Positions 13,099-24,686 of a stretch of DNA of 64,000 nucleotides are shown one piece after another. Origin of the DNA: Cristatella mucedo (Eukaryota; Bryozoa; Phylactolaemata; Cristatellidae); contig WPIO01000001.1 of NCBI GenBank assembly GCA_009760855.2, positions 1,331,501 to 1,395,500 on the forward strand, in the 5' to 3' direction. Under the pieces are notes generated by a model, which did no database searches, was not told where the DNA came from, and was given only the letters and a program-made list of their open reading frames with translations. Made by a program: the position numbers and the translations under genes. Positions within the stretch are counted from its first letter, which is position 1. The number at the start of each line of letters is the position of its first letter.

Positions 13099-13822
13099 CG
13101 GAAGCTAATTGTTGACTTATTATTGTCGTGTGCCCATGCAGTAGGCTTACTAGTGGCTTCAATTAATGCTGTACTAAGACAATGGAAAGATTTGGACTAT
13201 AGAATGTTTGCACATTTTTCTGCTTCAAAACGTCGTTTATATTTGCATGCAATAGTTATCTCATTACAATTCAATGGGACAGAAGGGAAAATTCTAATTC
13301 TAGTAGTCACTATGCCCAGCCAGACAAGTGAGGTCATGATGTATCGCCTTTAGAAAGTTTGTAACTGTTGAGCGGATGTTTACCGACTAACAGATTTCTT
13401 TATTCGATGCCGATACCCATTTCCACACGGTTGGTTTAACTTTATGCTGCATAGCCTCTTGAACCAAACAGTCATTATTAGAGAAATAGAGCAGGCTAAA
13501 AGCAGCCGAAAATAAAACTTTGGAATTCTGAGGAAGCCTTTAAATTTAATTTTTTGTGACTATATGGCAACCTTAGGAAACATAGAAGGGCTTTTAAGTC
13601 TTAAAATGTTTCGTCAAGATTATGAATATGCATATCGAGTTTTGAAGTCCTCATAGGATTATTGGGCTGCCTATAAAAACCTTTAAGCAATCCAAATTAT
13701 ATACGAAAATGCTAACTTATGTACAATGCGAAACTCCTAACTATCACACAGTTTTCATCCGCATTTGATTTGTCAATGCATTTTTTCCATGATTTTCCAA
13801 GCTTGGGATTAGCAGCTATTGT
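13099..13822 (-). repeat. Right arm of long inverted repeat
   Basis: Reverse-complement partner of 11005-11722. The plus-strand frame 13069-13353 crosses the boundary and is not matched by an intact frame in the other arm, so I do not call it a gene. Outer ends are the AATCTCAAGCTTGG-like left and CCAAGCTTGGGATT-like right termini. No convincing target-site duplication was seen by eye. Confidence 0.85.
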
Positions 13823-14934
13823 AATCTGTATTAACTAACCAACGGTAGTATTTGGCTAAAGTGAACGCACTGCCTCGTCAGAACCTTGAATACTACAGGT
13901 CTGTTTTGAGTGGCTGCGACCATGCTCAAGCAGAGCTGCATTAATTTACAAAAAGACGTAACTATTCAATAAAAATTATACGTTTTACCTCTATGTAGAC
14001 TAAAATCCCGATCTCTTATTTGCGGCAGCGTTTTTGAACGAATTCAACTTGCCTATGAGCCACCATAAATGCTTCAGATACAATTGCTTAGCTTCGCTTG
14101 AGCTTGCAGTGTTAGCTTTTAATAAAAAATGATGTTTTAAATAAATCTATAGGAAGGTGCGATGTTAGACTCACTAATGCCAAATCTTTCCTTACAAAGT
14201 AGTACATATCCTTTATCCAATCAAATGAGTGGATACGCGTAAAAAAATCGTTCAGTTGTCTTCCAATACATAAATCATTTCAGAAAACCAAGCTTAATTA
14301 TTTTACCAGACTTCTTAATTACATTGGGAAAGCCTGTTTTATGACCGCGGCACTTTATTCTCAATAACTACCGTTGATAACTAGCGCTGATAATATCCAG
14401 AAATACCGTTTATAACTAACGGTTGACTCCCAAGGAAAACCAAATAATCATAGTATTGTCCTTGGAAACTATTGTTCGGTATTACAAATATTTCTTTTAC
14501 TCCTGCATTAATTTTTGGTTGCGAAATATTGGTATTTGATAACGTGAATTTCTGGGCCCCACTGGCCACCTTTTTGATATGTCTCTAATGGTCCTTTCAT
14601 ATAGACTACCAGTCTGGCAGTGGCTAGAAGGCAGAAACAGGGAAATCTGTTCGACGAACATAGCAGAGATACCAAGATACCACCTAGCAGCATCTCCTGG
14701 CTCAGTGTCCAAAATCATCAGCATCGTGGCTAAGAATATTTTATTCCCTTTTACCCGTTCACGCCTTAGCTGGACGAAATGTACATGCCACTTATCTTCC
14801 GGATCTACTAAATAGGTGCATATCTATTAGTTTTTAATAGAATAACTTATCCTATATTGATTCGGAAAAGTACTAGGAGAGAAAATAATGGAGGTAATAT
14901 CTGTTACCTATAAACCATTCCTGTATACGAAGGC
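13823..14934. other. No gene recognised
   Basis: Short overlapping frames on both strands around 14380-14815 have no known motif. A TAACTACCGTTGATAACTA / TTTATAACTAACGGTTGA pair near 14370-14430 is a minor local inverted similarity. Confidence 0.45.
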
Positions 14935-17480
14935 GATTGCAAACAATCTTCAGACTCTTGGACAAGGCCTTTGCTATATATATTCCACGTCGGTTGCCAC
15001 ATTCTAGATCTCGTGATCACTAAGGATGGCCTCCCCACGGACCTTGTGGTGCTTCCACTGACCTCTGACCTCTCAACTGACCTCTCAGATCATTGTTCGG
15101 TATCGTTTACTGTTCCTGCTCTCTTGTACGTACAGGATAATATCGAACTTGTCAAACGACGTAAGTTACAAAGCATTGGCATGGACAAGTTGTTGAAATC
15201 TGTTTGTGATGCAGGTCTTCTTGATCTGCATTTAGCCTCGACCGGCAGTCTCGATACGTTCACTGATGCCATGAAAATGACACTCAGGAGTGCTCTAGAC
15301 AAACATTCTCCCGTTCATTCTATCCGTGTTCAAAATCGTGGAGATTTCTTTCAATTTACAAAGAAACTCCTAAATATGCGCCGGGCTAAGCGCAGGCTTG
15401 AACGTTGTTTCGAGAAATCGGGGTCTGATGCGGATCTAGTCGATTTCAGAGACTTCCTTCGAGTTTACACCCGAAAGCTTAAACAAACCAGGGCTTTTTT
15501 TCATTACAAAGTTGAATTCCTGCCTGTCGGACACTAAACAGATTTATAAGACAGTAAACCATTTACTAGCCAATGCTGTGAAGTCTGACTGCCCAGATAT
15601 TAAGGGCTCAGCTGAAGAGTTTTCAGCCTTCTTTACTGAAAAAGTTGTGCACATTCGTGCATTCATTAGGCCCCCTCCGACTAAAGCAATCGCGGTTCCA
15701 CAACATGTGACCTTCCTTAAAAGGTTCTTCGAGGTTTCTGCATGCGATTTGGCTACCTTATTAGGGTCTAGCAAAAAGAGCTCGTCTCCTGAAGACCCTA
15801 TACCCTCATCTCTGTGGTCTTCACTAGAAGATCAACTTAGCCCTGCCATAACCAAGATTTTTAATGCTTCTTTGGGAAAAGGGATCGTCCCCAAGTCCTT
15901 GAAATGGCAATCGCTACACCTATTCTTTAAAAGCCTGGATTAGACACAGAGGTCCTAGAAAACTGTCGCCCAGTTTCACTTCTTCCGTTCTTATCAAAGA
16001 TTCTGGAAGAAATTGTTGCTAAGCAGCTGGTTGAACATATTGAAAATAATGAAATGTTAGAAGCATTTCAATCAGGGTTCAAGAGGCAGCACTCAGCTGA
16101 AACTGCTCTCCTCCGTGTTAACAATGACATTCTACGTGGCAACGGTGACGGGGAATGTCACTGCCCTAGCTCTACTAGATCTGTCAGCTGCCTTCGACAT
16201 CATTGATCACGATATTCTACTGGAACGATAGAGAACAAAGATCGGTGAAGCATATGAGTCACTGGCCTGGTTTAAATCGTACTTGTCTGATCGCGTTCAA
16301 TCCGTGTCGTGTGGGGGTCAGGTCTCACACACGAGACGGGTCACCTATGGAGTCCCTCAAGGGTCTGTACTCGGTCCCTTGCTACTCTCCATTTATACTC
16401 AACCTCTGGGAAAAGTGATTAAGGTTCATGGAATAGGATATCACTTTTATTCTGACGATACCCAGCTGTATTTGTCATTATAACCTTCGGAGTCTGCTGC
16501 AGCAACTGAGAAATTGAATGCTTGCCTTACCGATACTCGATCCTGGATGTCGGAAAACTTCCTGAAATTAAATGATGATAAAACCAAACTGCTAGTCTTA
16601 GGACACCCTAAGCGTGTGGCTGGATTAAAAGGCTTTGCTCTTCTAATAGGTGATACTATTTTGCGACCTTCACTACGTGCTCGACATGTAGGTGTCGTTT
16701 TCGACAACTGCCTCATTTTAAAAGCTTCATTCAGAAGACTGCTTCTACAGCTAACCATCACGTCCGATCCCTATCCAAGATTAGGAGCTGTCTCCCACAG
16801 TTGCTTGTAAGCGATTTAACTAGGTCCTTAGTTCTGTCTCGGCTTGATTATTGTAATTCCCTTTTGGCTGGGCTACCAAAGAAAGCTAGTAGGCCACTGC
16901 AGCAGAGTATGAATATGGCTGCAAGGCTAGTATTCAAATCCCAGTGGTTTGACCACGTGTCTTCTTTGCTAAAAGAGCTAGGATGGATACCGGTTGAGCA
17001 ACAGATCCAGAACAAAGTTCTTATGTTAACCCACAAGGCCCGCCTCGGCTTGGCTCTTTCGTACCTAGCTGAACTGCTGCACCAGTTTCAGCCTGTTAGC
17101 ACCCTAAGGTCATGTGTGGACAATAAATTAGCCGTTCCATTCCTTCGCTTAAAGAGCGATGGCGACAGAAGCTTTAGCTGTGCAGGTCCTAGACTGTGGA
17201 ACTCGCTTCCACAATTCTTACGCAAGAAAAATTACTCTCCTAATCCTTTTCAGCGGTCCTGAGCTGCTACTTCTATGCTGCTCACTACCTCAACTGCTCT
17301 CATGACTCTGCTATGCTTCCCACTTTCTCTTTATTGCTTGAGACGAAGTCTGTTGGCTACCGAATGTGTACCGAAAGCCGCTTAGGCTGTGAGTGTGCTA
17401 TACAAAACTCTCCTGCGTAACACCCACATAATTTTAATGACTTTGTGGAGTTACTGACGGAGATACATTACACTACATTC
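14935..17480 (+). mobile_element. LINE family B (CR1/L2/Jockey-like), largest copy, broken coding region
   Basis: A 2.5 kb decayed LINE. It begins inside the endonuclease domain (HILDLVITKDG, then LSDHCSVSF, the C-terminal SDH block). RT motifs follow in shifting frames: NCRPVSLLPFLSKILE near 15960, FQSGFKRQHSAETALLR near 16070, TALALLDLSAAFDIIDHDIL near 16160, [12 protein letters not shown] near 16350, and [12 protein letters not shown] near 16445, where the usual YADD is YSDD. WMSENFLKLNDDKTKLLVL follows, then SRLDYCNSLLAGLP and a GDRSFSCAGPRLWNSLP end block. At least four frameshifts or stops (for example 15537 and 15943) make it a pseudogene. The 3' UTR runs to about 17480 and ends in ACATTACACTACATT repeats. 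The 5' part is missing. Confidence 0.9.
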
Positions 17481-17820
17481 CAGCCTGGAGTAGTTATCAG
17501 TGATCACAGACCGGAAACTATATGTTAGGCTTGAAGGTGTAATGAAAGATTTTAGTATTCCTGTAACTAATCGTTCGGTATCTTTGGTAGCAATGACAGA
17601 TCACGAAAAAGTTCATAATGATTTGAGGCGTCTTTGGATGTTTAGAACCACATCATTTAGAATATCGCCAGAAAAATCTGATTTAACATGTTGTTGGTCC
17701 TATATAATGCCCGGTTATTTTTCTATCACCCTGGGAAAGGAAAGCTTGTTACCTGCAGTCTTTACAATGGCTGGAAGTTGTATGGCTTGAATCAATTCTG
17801 ACTCAATTACGTTTTGTCTC
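17481..17820 (+). other. Unassigned 96-codon open frame between two LINE pieces
   Basis: The frame at 17500-17790 has no motif I recognise. It sits between the LINE-B 3' end and a LINE-A 3' fragment. It may be remnant transposon sequence or chance. I see no splice sites or family signature that would make it a host exon. Confidence 0.2.
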
Positions 17821-18120
17821 ACAACATCTCATGCCTTGACCACATTTAAAAAGAAACTAAAATCCATATATTTATTACCGCCTTTAGTTGATCCATGTGA
17901 CTCGTCCTTCGTGAGCGTTTTCGTGCTGCCACTGCCCCTGTTGCAACTGACCATATTTGAAAGCTGACTTTGTGCAGGTCACCCCTGACCATGTTATTCT
18001 TGTTGTTTATTGAGCATGATATTACTGACCATTCGATAGTGCTTCAGCGAATTACAATTATCTAGAAAGATTATGAGTTATTTGTGGGCTTTTTATAAAA
18101 TGCATTATTATTGCAGATAT
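17820..18120 (+). mobile_element. LINE-A 3' end fragment
   Basis: Begins with CTTGACCACATTTAAAAAGAA, the DLTTFKK block of the RT C-terminus. It continues through the 3' UTR (GTCACCCCTGACCATGTTATT, GCATGATATTACTGACCATTC) and a diverged hairpin, ending with AAATGCATTATTATTGC. Confidence 0.82.
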
Positions 18121-18289
18121 AATTTTAATGTAATTTTTCTTCTTTTGTACCTCCACGAAACCACAAACACTCTGTCGGCGTTATACATGGTTTAGAGTAA
18201 GGCTGTCTCCTCGATTACCTTCACTCTGAACCCCTTTCCAAGTAAGCTGTTCGCAACTTCCTAAGAAAATCTACTCAGCTACTGGTAAT

Positions 18290-18520
18290 AATTGAATATC
18301 CTTTCCATAGGTCCTTGTATTTTACTCCCGCACTACTCACCACATCAACAGCTCTCCTGAATCAGCTATGCCTCTAAATTATTTTTTTATGAGGTAATGT
18401 CTGCCAATTATCAAATGCATACCGAATAATGCTTAGGCTTTGAGTTGGCTATGCTAGACTCTCCCGTATATTATTAGCATATTTTACTTAACCTTGTAGA
18501 GTTGCAGACAGAGATCCAAC
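18290..18520 (+). mobile_element. LINE-B 3' end fragment
   Basis: Shares the ACTCACCACATCAACAGCTC, TCAGCTATGCCTC, ATGCATACCGAA and TTGTAGAGTTGCAGACAGAG blocks with the 3' ends at 17280 and 44170. Confidence 0.75.
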
Positions 18521-18769
18521 CTTCGCATAGACTTGGACGATCAGACCCTTATCGATACCGAGTAACGTTTCACTGCTATAATTACCTATGTGCTATGCCC
18601 AGCAGCAGACAGAACGTGACTAAGATGCATACATGCATGCATGTAATACGATGCCTCCAGCTCAGCTGCTGACAGGGATCGGAGGTAAGGCTAATTAAAT
18701 CTATAGTGAATAAGTGTCAGTCCCTAAATAAAGGCACAACGACTACGTGGTCGTTAGACAGGAAAGGTT

Positions 18770-19410
18770 TCTCTGTGGAATAGTCTAAGTGGTTTTCTGA
18801 ACTCATCTAACAGCCAACAGACTTCATCACATGCAAATAGAAGAACAATGAGAGCTTAACTTAATCAGGAGAGTAGTTGAGGTTTCGATTACCGTGACAG
18901 TAGCAGCTCAATGCGACTGAAAAGGATATATCGAAGGTGGCATTCGGAGAGCAGATGTTGTTGCATACGAATTTTATCAATAAATTCTACATTCAAGGAC
19001 ATGCATAGCAAAAGCTTCTGTTGCCAACAGTATTTCAGTAAAGGAATGAAGCAGCCAACTTGTTGTCCATCATGAATCAGAGGGCAAGAGGAGGCTAAAG
19101 AATCTGCAGCAGTTTAGGTAGGACCGGTCAAAATAGTGGTCTTCTAAGTCAGCTTAAGATCTTTACTCTGTATGCCTTAATCATTCGGCAGCCACGCAGA
19201 CTCTTTCGTCATAGGAAACACGAGGGCAATCCAATAGCATATTTAAGTTAACCGTGCAGCCATATTCAACACCAGCTACAGTGGCCTCTTGAATTTCTTT
19301 AAGTTGGCCAGTGAAAATTGAAATGCAATAATCTAGCTGAAGTAGAACCTATAAGCTTTTTACATTCTTAGAAAGCCACTCTTAGACTGCTCCTAATCTT
19401 AAGCTGTGTT
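18770..19410 (-). mobile_element. LINE-B fragment, RT C-terminus and 3' UTR
   Basis: On the minus strand it matches the LINE-B stretch from the AAGATTAGGAGCTGTCT block to the CAGACTTCATC block. The coding part is heavily eroded, with no frame longer than about 60 codons. Confidence 0.7.
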
Positions 19411-19449
19411 TACGCGTCAAGCGTTCCTCCTAACAGACGCAGACTTTGT

Positions 19450-19570
19450 GCCCGATCGTTTGGCACAGTGGCTAAGGTTCTTGCCCCGGCCGAGGTAGTA
19501 GGCTCGAGCCCGTGGCATATGAAAGCACGTGACTAGAGATTAAGTTCTCTTAGGGAGCTTTACCAACCAG
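19450..19570 (+). mobile_element. SINE1 copy (tRNA head, LINE-A-like tail)
   Basis: A-box-like TTTGGCACAGTGGCTAAGG and B-box-like GGCTCGAGCCC make a tRNA-derived head. The tail ACTAGAGATTAAGTTCTCTT matches the LINE-A 3' hairpin segment. An AT microsatellite starts directly at its 3' end. Confidence 0.75.
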
Positions 19571-19628
<58 letters not shown>

Positions 19629-19693
19629 GTATACATATATATATGTATATGTGTGTGTGTATGTGTGTGTGTGTGTGTGTGTTTGTATGTGTC
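19571..19693. repeat. AT / TG compound microsatellite
   Basis: AT dinucleotides to about 19648, then TG dinucleotides to about 19690. It abuts the 3' end of a SINE1 copy. Confidence 0.95.
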
Positions 19694-20009
19694 TTTTCCT
19701 ACGACTTCAACGTTTACACAATGAATGTATTCCCACTCAGACTTAGCCCGAACACCACTGATGTGGTGACTGACTTAGTCATTCCTACAGGCCGTGCTCT
19801 AATGTGGGTTTTAGGGTAATAAGAAAGTTCCCCAATGTAAACCGCTGAGGCAACACCTAAAGAAACGAAGTGCTCTGCTAAAGTCATCATTTTGGATTAT
19901 TACGATTCGAGGAAAATAAAACGATACGGCAGAATACCGTAAATGTAACATGCAATTGTGTCGGTGAACGTTGCATATTCCTTATGCACGGTTTTATCTC
20001 TGTAGGACT

Positions 20010-21740
20010 GGGTGAAGCCATGCCTACAGCACAGGACCGACGTGGGCTATTAGGCACGCCCTTTACGAGAGCTGGTTACGGAATATTGCAATGGTGTTCA
20101 CAATGACTTGCGTATGAAGGTAGATTGAGATCAAATTTTGGATGTTGTCGAAAATGATGTAGCTGCAGCTAATACCATCATGTGCGCCAGCACTCCGGCG
20201 CACGAAAGGGTGGCAGCCCCACTTCGGCGGTTAGCCACTAATTAGGGTATCGCTGAATGTTTTTTAAGTTTGCAGCTGTGGAGTTTGGAATAGTCTTCAG
20301 CCTCACCAATGTCTCTCCGGAGCTCGTTAAAAGCCTTGATTCAATTTTAGGGGAGAGTTATATAAGCCTTCAACATCAATTCCACATATACGCGTCGTCC
20401 AATTCTAAAATAATCCCGTTCGTATGTGAGGCGCTTTTTCCAGAAGCTGAGAGCTAATACACTCGTGCATGCTGACCCTATGCATGCCACCCCTAACTAG
20501 GTTATTCGTGTTTATCAAGCATTATATTACTCAACATTAAATGGTGGTTCCCATTCCAAAAAATTTGAAGCGCCTATAAAGATGTTGAGTTCTCTGAGGG
20601 TGCTTAAACAAGTGCATAATTATTATTATCATTAACCTCAACGTCACTCAAAAGCTGACATAATCACTCGATGCTAAGCCGCTAACAGATTTGGGGCCAA
20701 TATTTCTGTAAATGCATGTACCTCACACCCCAGAGTCATGGGAATAAATCCGCACGTGAGTTTCTTACAATGTACAACTTTGCGAATTGCTTGGGTGCGC
20801 TGGAAGGCAAGCATGTAGGAGCGCAAAAGGCCGCAGGGAGTGGTTCATTACTCTACAACTACAAACAGAACTTCAGCATTTTCCTGACGGCACTGGTCGA
20901 CGCCAGCTGTCATTTTCTGTACGCGGATGTAGACTGCAACGGCAGTGATAGCGAAGGCAGTGTCACATAACTCACAGCTGTCGATCTTTATATAAAACGA
21001 ATGCCTCAGCGTACCGGCTCCTAGACCATTGTCCGGAATCAATACTCCTACACCATTTGTAATTGCTGCTGGTAATGGATGCAGTCCTCGGAAAGACTAC
21101 CTAATGAAGCGACTCAACCCAAGGGGGGCTCACTAACGAGCAGGAGTTCTACAACTATCGGTTAAGTCGTGCGAGGAAAGTTGTTAAACATGCGCTCGTC
21201 ATAATGGCGAACAGAATGCGGGTGCTTCACACTCAAATTGCTGCTAAGCCAATAGCTGCTGGACGAAATTTGGCTAGCATTTTGTGTTCTTCACAATTAT
21301 TTGCCGACTGGATTTCTTCACAATTCTTGGATGTTCTTCACAGCTATTTGCTGGATAGGAATGGTATTCCTGAGGCACACACTGCCGCACAAACGAGCAG
21401 CGACTCACCTACCGACACCTTCGCCCCACAAGCAATGAATGCGGCAATGATTATTCTCAAAGAGCACAGGCAGTCAAAACTGAATACAATGCTCTCTGTT
21501 ATACTTTTGGGGCATTGAATTGGCAAGAGGCAGCCATGGATGAAATCATGTACAGGCAATTGCACTATCCTCTAAAAACACCAATTTTAACAGACCAGTT
21601 TGCAGCTTGTCTGATTTTGACACCCCATGACGAGTACCCAAGTACAACATCATATATAGGGCTGTACACGTTGACCGAAATTGACCACGCAACAACGTTG
21701 CTTCCAGCAGTCATAAATTCAGCAATCGACTCGATCGTGA
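20010..21740 (+). pseudogene. PIF/Harbinger DDE transposase relic
   Basis: Fragments in shifting frames follow the Harbinger transposase order. First comes HERVAAPLRRLAT near 20200 (family: ERLAVTLRFLAT). GESYISLQHQFHIYASSNSK and IIPFVCEALFPE follow at 20368-20450. FANCLGALEGKHV at 20780 is the NFPNCIGAIDGKH block carrying the first catalytic Asp region, here Glu in place of Asp. LLYNYKQNFSIFLTALVDA follows at 20850, then NYRLSRARKVVKHAL near 21150 and MANRMRVLHTQI at 21204. The usual catalytic GNG/D position near 20940 reads DVDCNGSDSEG. Stops and frameshifts abolish function. A LINE-A 3' end (20463-20640) splits it. The frame to 21740 (SYLLDR..., then 21515-21750) continues its C-terminal part. 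Cut-and-paste transposase is the family role. Confidence 0.87.
20463..20640 (+). mobile_element. LINE-A 3' end inserted inside the Harbinger relic
   Basis: GTGCATGCTGACCCTATGCA, CACCCCTAACTAGGTTATTC, then GAAGCGCCTATAAAGATG and TTGAGTTCTCTGAGGGTGCTT, ending GTGCATAATTATTATTATC. It lies exactly between the CEALFPE and FANCLGALEGKH parts of the transposase. Confidence 0.85.
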
Positions 21741-21762
21741 CAGCTACAGCAATGTATGGAGA

Positions 21763-21800
21763 GAGGAAGAGAGAGAGAGAGAGAGAAAGAGAGGGAGGGA
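21763..21800. repeat. GA microsatellite
   Basis: AGAGAGAG run directly after the Harbinger relic. It generates the Arg-Glu repeat in one forward frame. Confidence 0.9.
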
Positions 21801-22129
21801 GAGCGACGAATTCAAAAGCCTATTCATCTGCTTCTTCATTACTTACCACTCATTTCCGAAGACGGGGCAGCATATGGTATGGCCCATTATCTTAATAGTG
21901 TATTTATATAACCAGAGGAGCAAACACCTCATAAACAGGGACTTTGCCTGAACGCCTCGATAAACTCAAGCGTTCGTTCTTCCGCCATGTGTATTTACAG
22001 CTCTGCTAAAACTGACAAGCCCCGGGGCTTTGATTTGTTAGCTGGTTCGAAAAGTTGGAACACATTTGGCTGCTGGTGAGTCTACAGAATTAGCTCCTCC
22101 CCAAAATGCTGTGACGTATGATGAGGTAG

Positions 22130-22312
22130 TACCCCAAATCCTTCTCCCCCAAACGTCACCCCTAACTATATTATTCTTTTTGTTTGTTATTCAAGCATGA
22201 TTTTACTTACCATTCAATTGCATTTCCCTTTGCAGCAAATGTAAAGCGCCTAGAGAGAGATTAAGTTCTCTGTGGGCGCTTTATCAAGTGCAGTATTATT
22301 GTTATTATTAAA
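22130..22312 (+). mobile_element. LINE-A 3' end, well preserved
   Basis: Contains GTCACCCCTAACTATATTATT, TTGCAGCAAATGTAAAGCGCC, then TAGAGAGAGATTAAGTTCTC and GGGCGCTTTATCAAGTGCAG, ending in TTATTG repeats. This is close to the consensus of the 3' terminal hairpin. Confidence 0.9.
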
Positions 22313-22774
22313 TCTGGGCCAACTCTGTCCAAAATCTGTCGAAAAGGTTATCGTGTAAACTTACCTTTAGATAGGGGCCGGATGTGATAGCCGCTAGAGC
22401 ACGTTTCTTAACGAAACGCTTCAAATGTAGCTGTGGAAAATGTCATCCAAACTCCGAGCATATGATGACGTTTGCACAGCAGTGTTGCGTAATAGAAAGT
22501 ATAGCACTCTGGTCCAGCTGAAGTCTTTGTGTGTCCTGTGAGTACCAGTTTCGTTGAATCGCTGTTTAGTTAAAAGAACTTCTTTAACATTGAGGATGAA
22601 AAGTCTGCATGGCTAACGTTCGACTCATCAGTCGCTTCAGCAGAAACCAATGGTTTAAATGGCAAATACATCTTAGTACTGTTAGCATGAAAGTAGTACA
22701 ATATTCAAGAGGACTGAGTCGCTTTCATCAGATGTAGATTGTAAAATGGAGAGCTGCACAACATTACTAGGTAA

Positions 22775-22925
22775 TTTAACAAACTCTTTTGTGTAGCGAC
22801 AGAAGAGCGTTAGCGGCTATCACCACCGCTCGCAGCCACAATAAAGGATCACCCACTGCAGGATTCGAACTTGCGACTTCGGTACCGAGGTCATGGATAG
22901 CAAACACTTTACCTTGTGTGCCTTC
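22775..22925 (-). mobile_element. SINE2 copy
   Basis: Minus strand carries the SINE2 body (GAGCGGTGGTGATAGCCGC, CTCTTCTGTCGCTACAC) and B box AGTTCGAATCC near 22865. Confidence 0.78.
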
Positions 22926-23130
22926 ACGGGTCACCAATCCATGTGACTGGTGAAGTTCGTGAGACCTGACCCCCCCCCCTACACGACAGGGATGGAACAA
23001 AAACAGGCCAAGTACGATTAAAACCACGCAGTTTCCTCAGCTGCTAAGCCGTTTGTTCTCAATCGCGATTAGTAGACGGAAAAAATTACTGGCAGACTCG
23101 ATGGAAGATAGGCTGGCAATGACGACTTTG
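22926..23130 (-). mobile_element. LINE-B internal RT fragment
   Basis: Reverse complement matches LINE-B around 16180-16340, including GAGAACAAACGG, TTTTAATCGTACTTGGCCTG and GGTCAGGTCTCACG blocks. A run of nine C interrupts it. Confidence 0.7.
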
Positions 23131-23349
23131 AGCTTTAAAAACAGTTGGTTGATAGGGCATGCCGTTCAAGCTTGCACAGATCTGCATGATATCGTATGCT
23201 ATTAATTTGCTGTAATTTTCTTAATATACGTCGCATATGAATGTCATTAATGTCCTCATTATTGTAAATGCCGTCCTAGAAGCGTTTGTGGCGCAAACCT
23301 TAGCGAAAATATTAATAGAAGCTCAGCAGAGTATTCAGGTGTCCGGCTC

Positions 23350-23445
23350 AGCTTTAATAATAATAATAATAATGAAGATACACGATAAAACGCCCCTAGA
23401 GAACTCAGCCTCTTTCTAGGCGGTTTAGATTTTCTGTAAGCATTT
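23350..23445 (-). mobile_element. LINE-A 3' end fragment
   Basis: TAATAATAATAATAATAATG, then GATAAAACGCCCCTAGAGAA and CTCTTTCTAGGCGGTTTAG. Hairpin pairing is retained. Confidence 0.85.
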
Positions 23446-24418
23446 AAGTCAACACACTTGCATTAAGGAAGTGGTCTTTCGGTACCTCTGGGGCTGAAAG
23501 CATTCCTCATATGTGTTACGTCTTGAGTTCGGTAGATACTCGTAGAGCAGCGGCCGTCGCGGCATTTCGAGGGACGCTGCCGTCGATGGGCTCCTTCTCG
23601 TGACTGAGCTGATCGTCCCGGTTTGTCCAGTGACGAAGAAGCATCGTTTTCAAACACCTCCACTTTCGACTGACTTCTAACGACTGCCGGCGTTGCGATC
23701 TATTAGAACTGGAAACGAGGAGCTCGGAATGTTAATGTCAATAACAAAATTTCCAAAAAGCAACAGGAATACACGCATTTTATGTTGTTGCCAAATTACT
23801 CTGTTCTTCAAAGGAAATTAAGATTTTAGGAATGCATGCAATCGAGCTACATTTGTACTATAGATGAAAACAGCAACAGTCAAGAGTTAGAACTTTTGAA
23901 AGGAGAGAAAATTCTCTTAAAAAACTTGAATATGCTATAATAAACGCGTGAAAGAAATTAGACCGTAAATATTCCATGTTTCCTAAATGACGCGTACGTG
24001 CTGATTATTTTGATATTTTCGTTTTGAATAACACGGGATCTAACGTTAAGAGTGAATAGAGAATTCAGAAATATATTTGAGGACGAGTGGATCTCCATTT
24101 AATTTAGGAGCTTCAAGAAAAAGGTGAAATAAGGTCACCACCGTTAGCTTGACAAGTGTATATTCCACTGCCGTAAGCCAAAGTAGGATAATTATGATTA
24201 AAAACGGAGAGACCAGGTAGCCTGCACCGGTTGGGATAAAAAGGGATCAAGAGGCGAATTCTTAATTTTGATTTTGGAAAAATCAAGTGTTTGGAAGTTG
24301 ATGTAATCTAAATAAACTTCTATTGCACTTTTTTCCAGAGATTATAACTGCTTTGCAATATTTTAGGCAAACAAGAAATTACTTGATTCGCAATGCAATG
24401 ATGTATATGTACAAAATA
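23446..24418. other. No gene recognised; CpG-rich patch at 23460-23700
   Basis: The first 250 nt are CG-rich relative to the surroundings and carry a 66-codon minus-strand frame (23463-23663) without known motifs. The rest is AT-rich with no feature. Confidence 0.4.
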
Positions 24419-24420
24419 TA

Positions 24421-24468
<48 letters not shown>

Positions 24469-24469
24469 C
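24419..24469. repeat. CT / AT microsatellite
   Basis: (TC)n to about 24450 followed by (AT)n. Confidence 0.95.
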
Positions 24470-24618
24470 ATTTAAATATTCATATAGCAACCCGCCTGTG
24501 ACTTTGCTTTGCTGAGACAGTGGTTCCGCTACGGAAGAGAAAGATGCGTCATCTTGCCGTTGATGGAAGAGTGCCATCTTGCCACCTGGTGCAATTGCAC
24601 CATCATGCGTCGTGGCAA

Positions 24619-24638
24619 ACTTTCTTGCTTTAATTAGT

Positions 24639-24669
<31 letters not shown>

Positions 24670-24686
24670 AATTACAGCAAGAAAGT
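24619..24686. repeat. Near-perfect 68-nt palindrome with AT core
   Basis: ACTTTCTTGCTTTAATTAG on the left pairs with CTAATTACAGCAAGAAAGT on the right; the middle is (TA)n. Two mismatches over 26 non-AT-core pairs by my count. It could be extruded as a hairpin or be the fused ends of a MITE. Confidence 0.85.

Noticed and set aside
13069-13353. 94-codon plus-strand frame as a gene
   Set aside because: It crosses the edge of the inverted-repeat arm, and the other arm does not keep the frame.
15090-15302. Minus-strand frame of 70 codons
   Set aside because: It is the antisense shadow of the LINE-B coding region.
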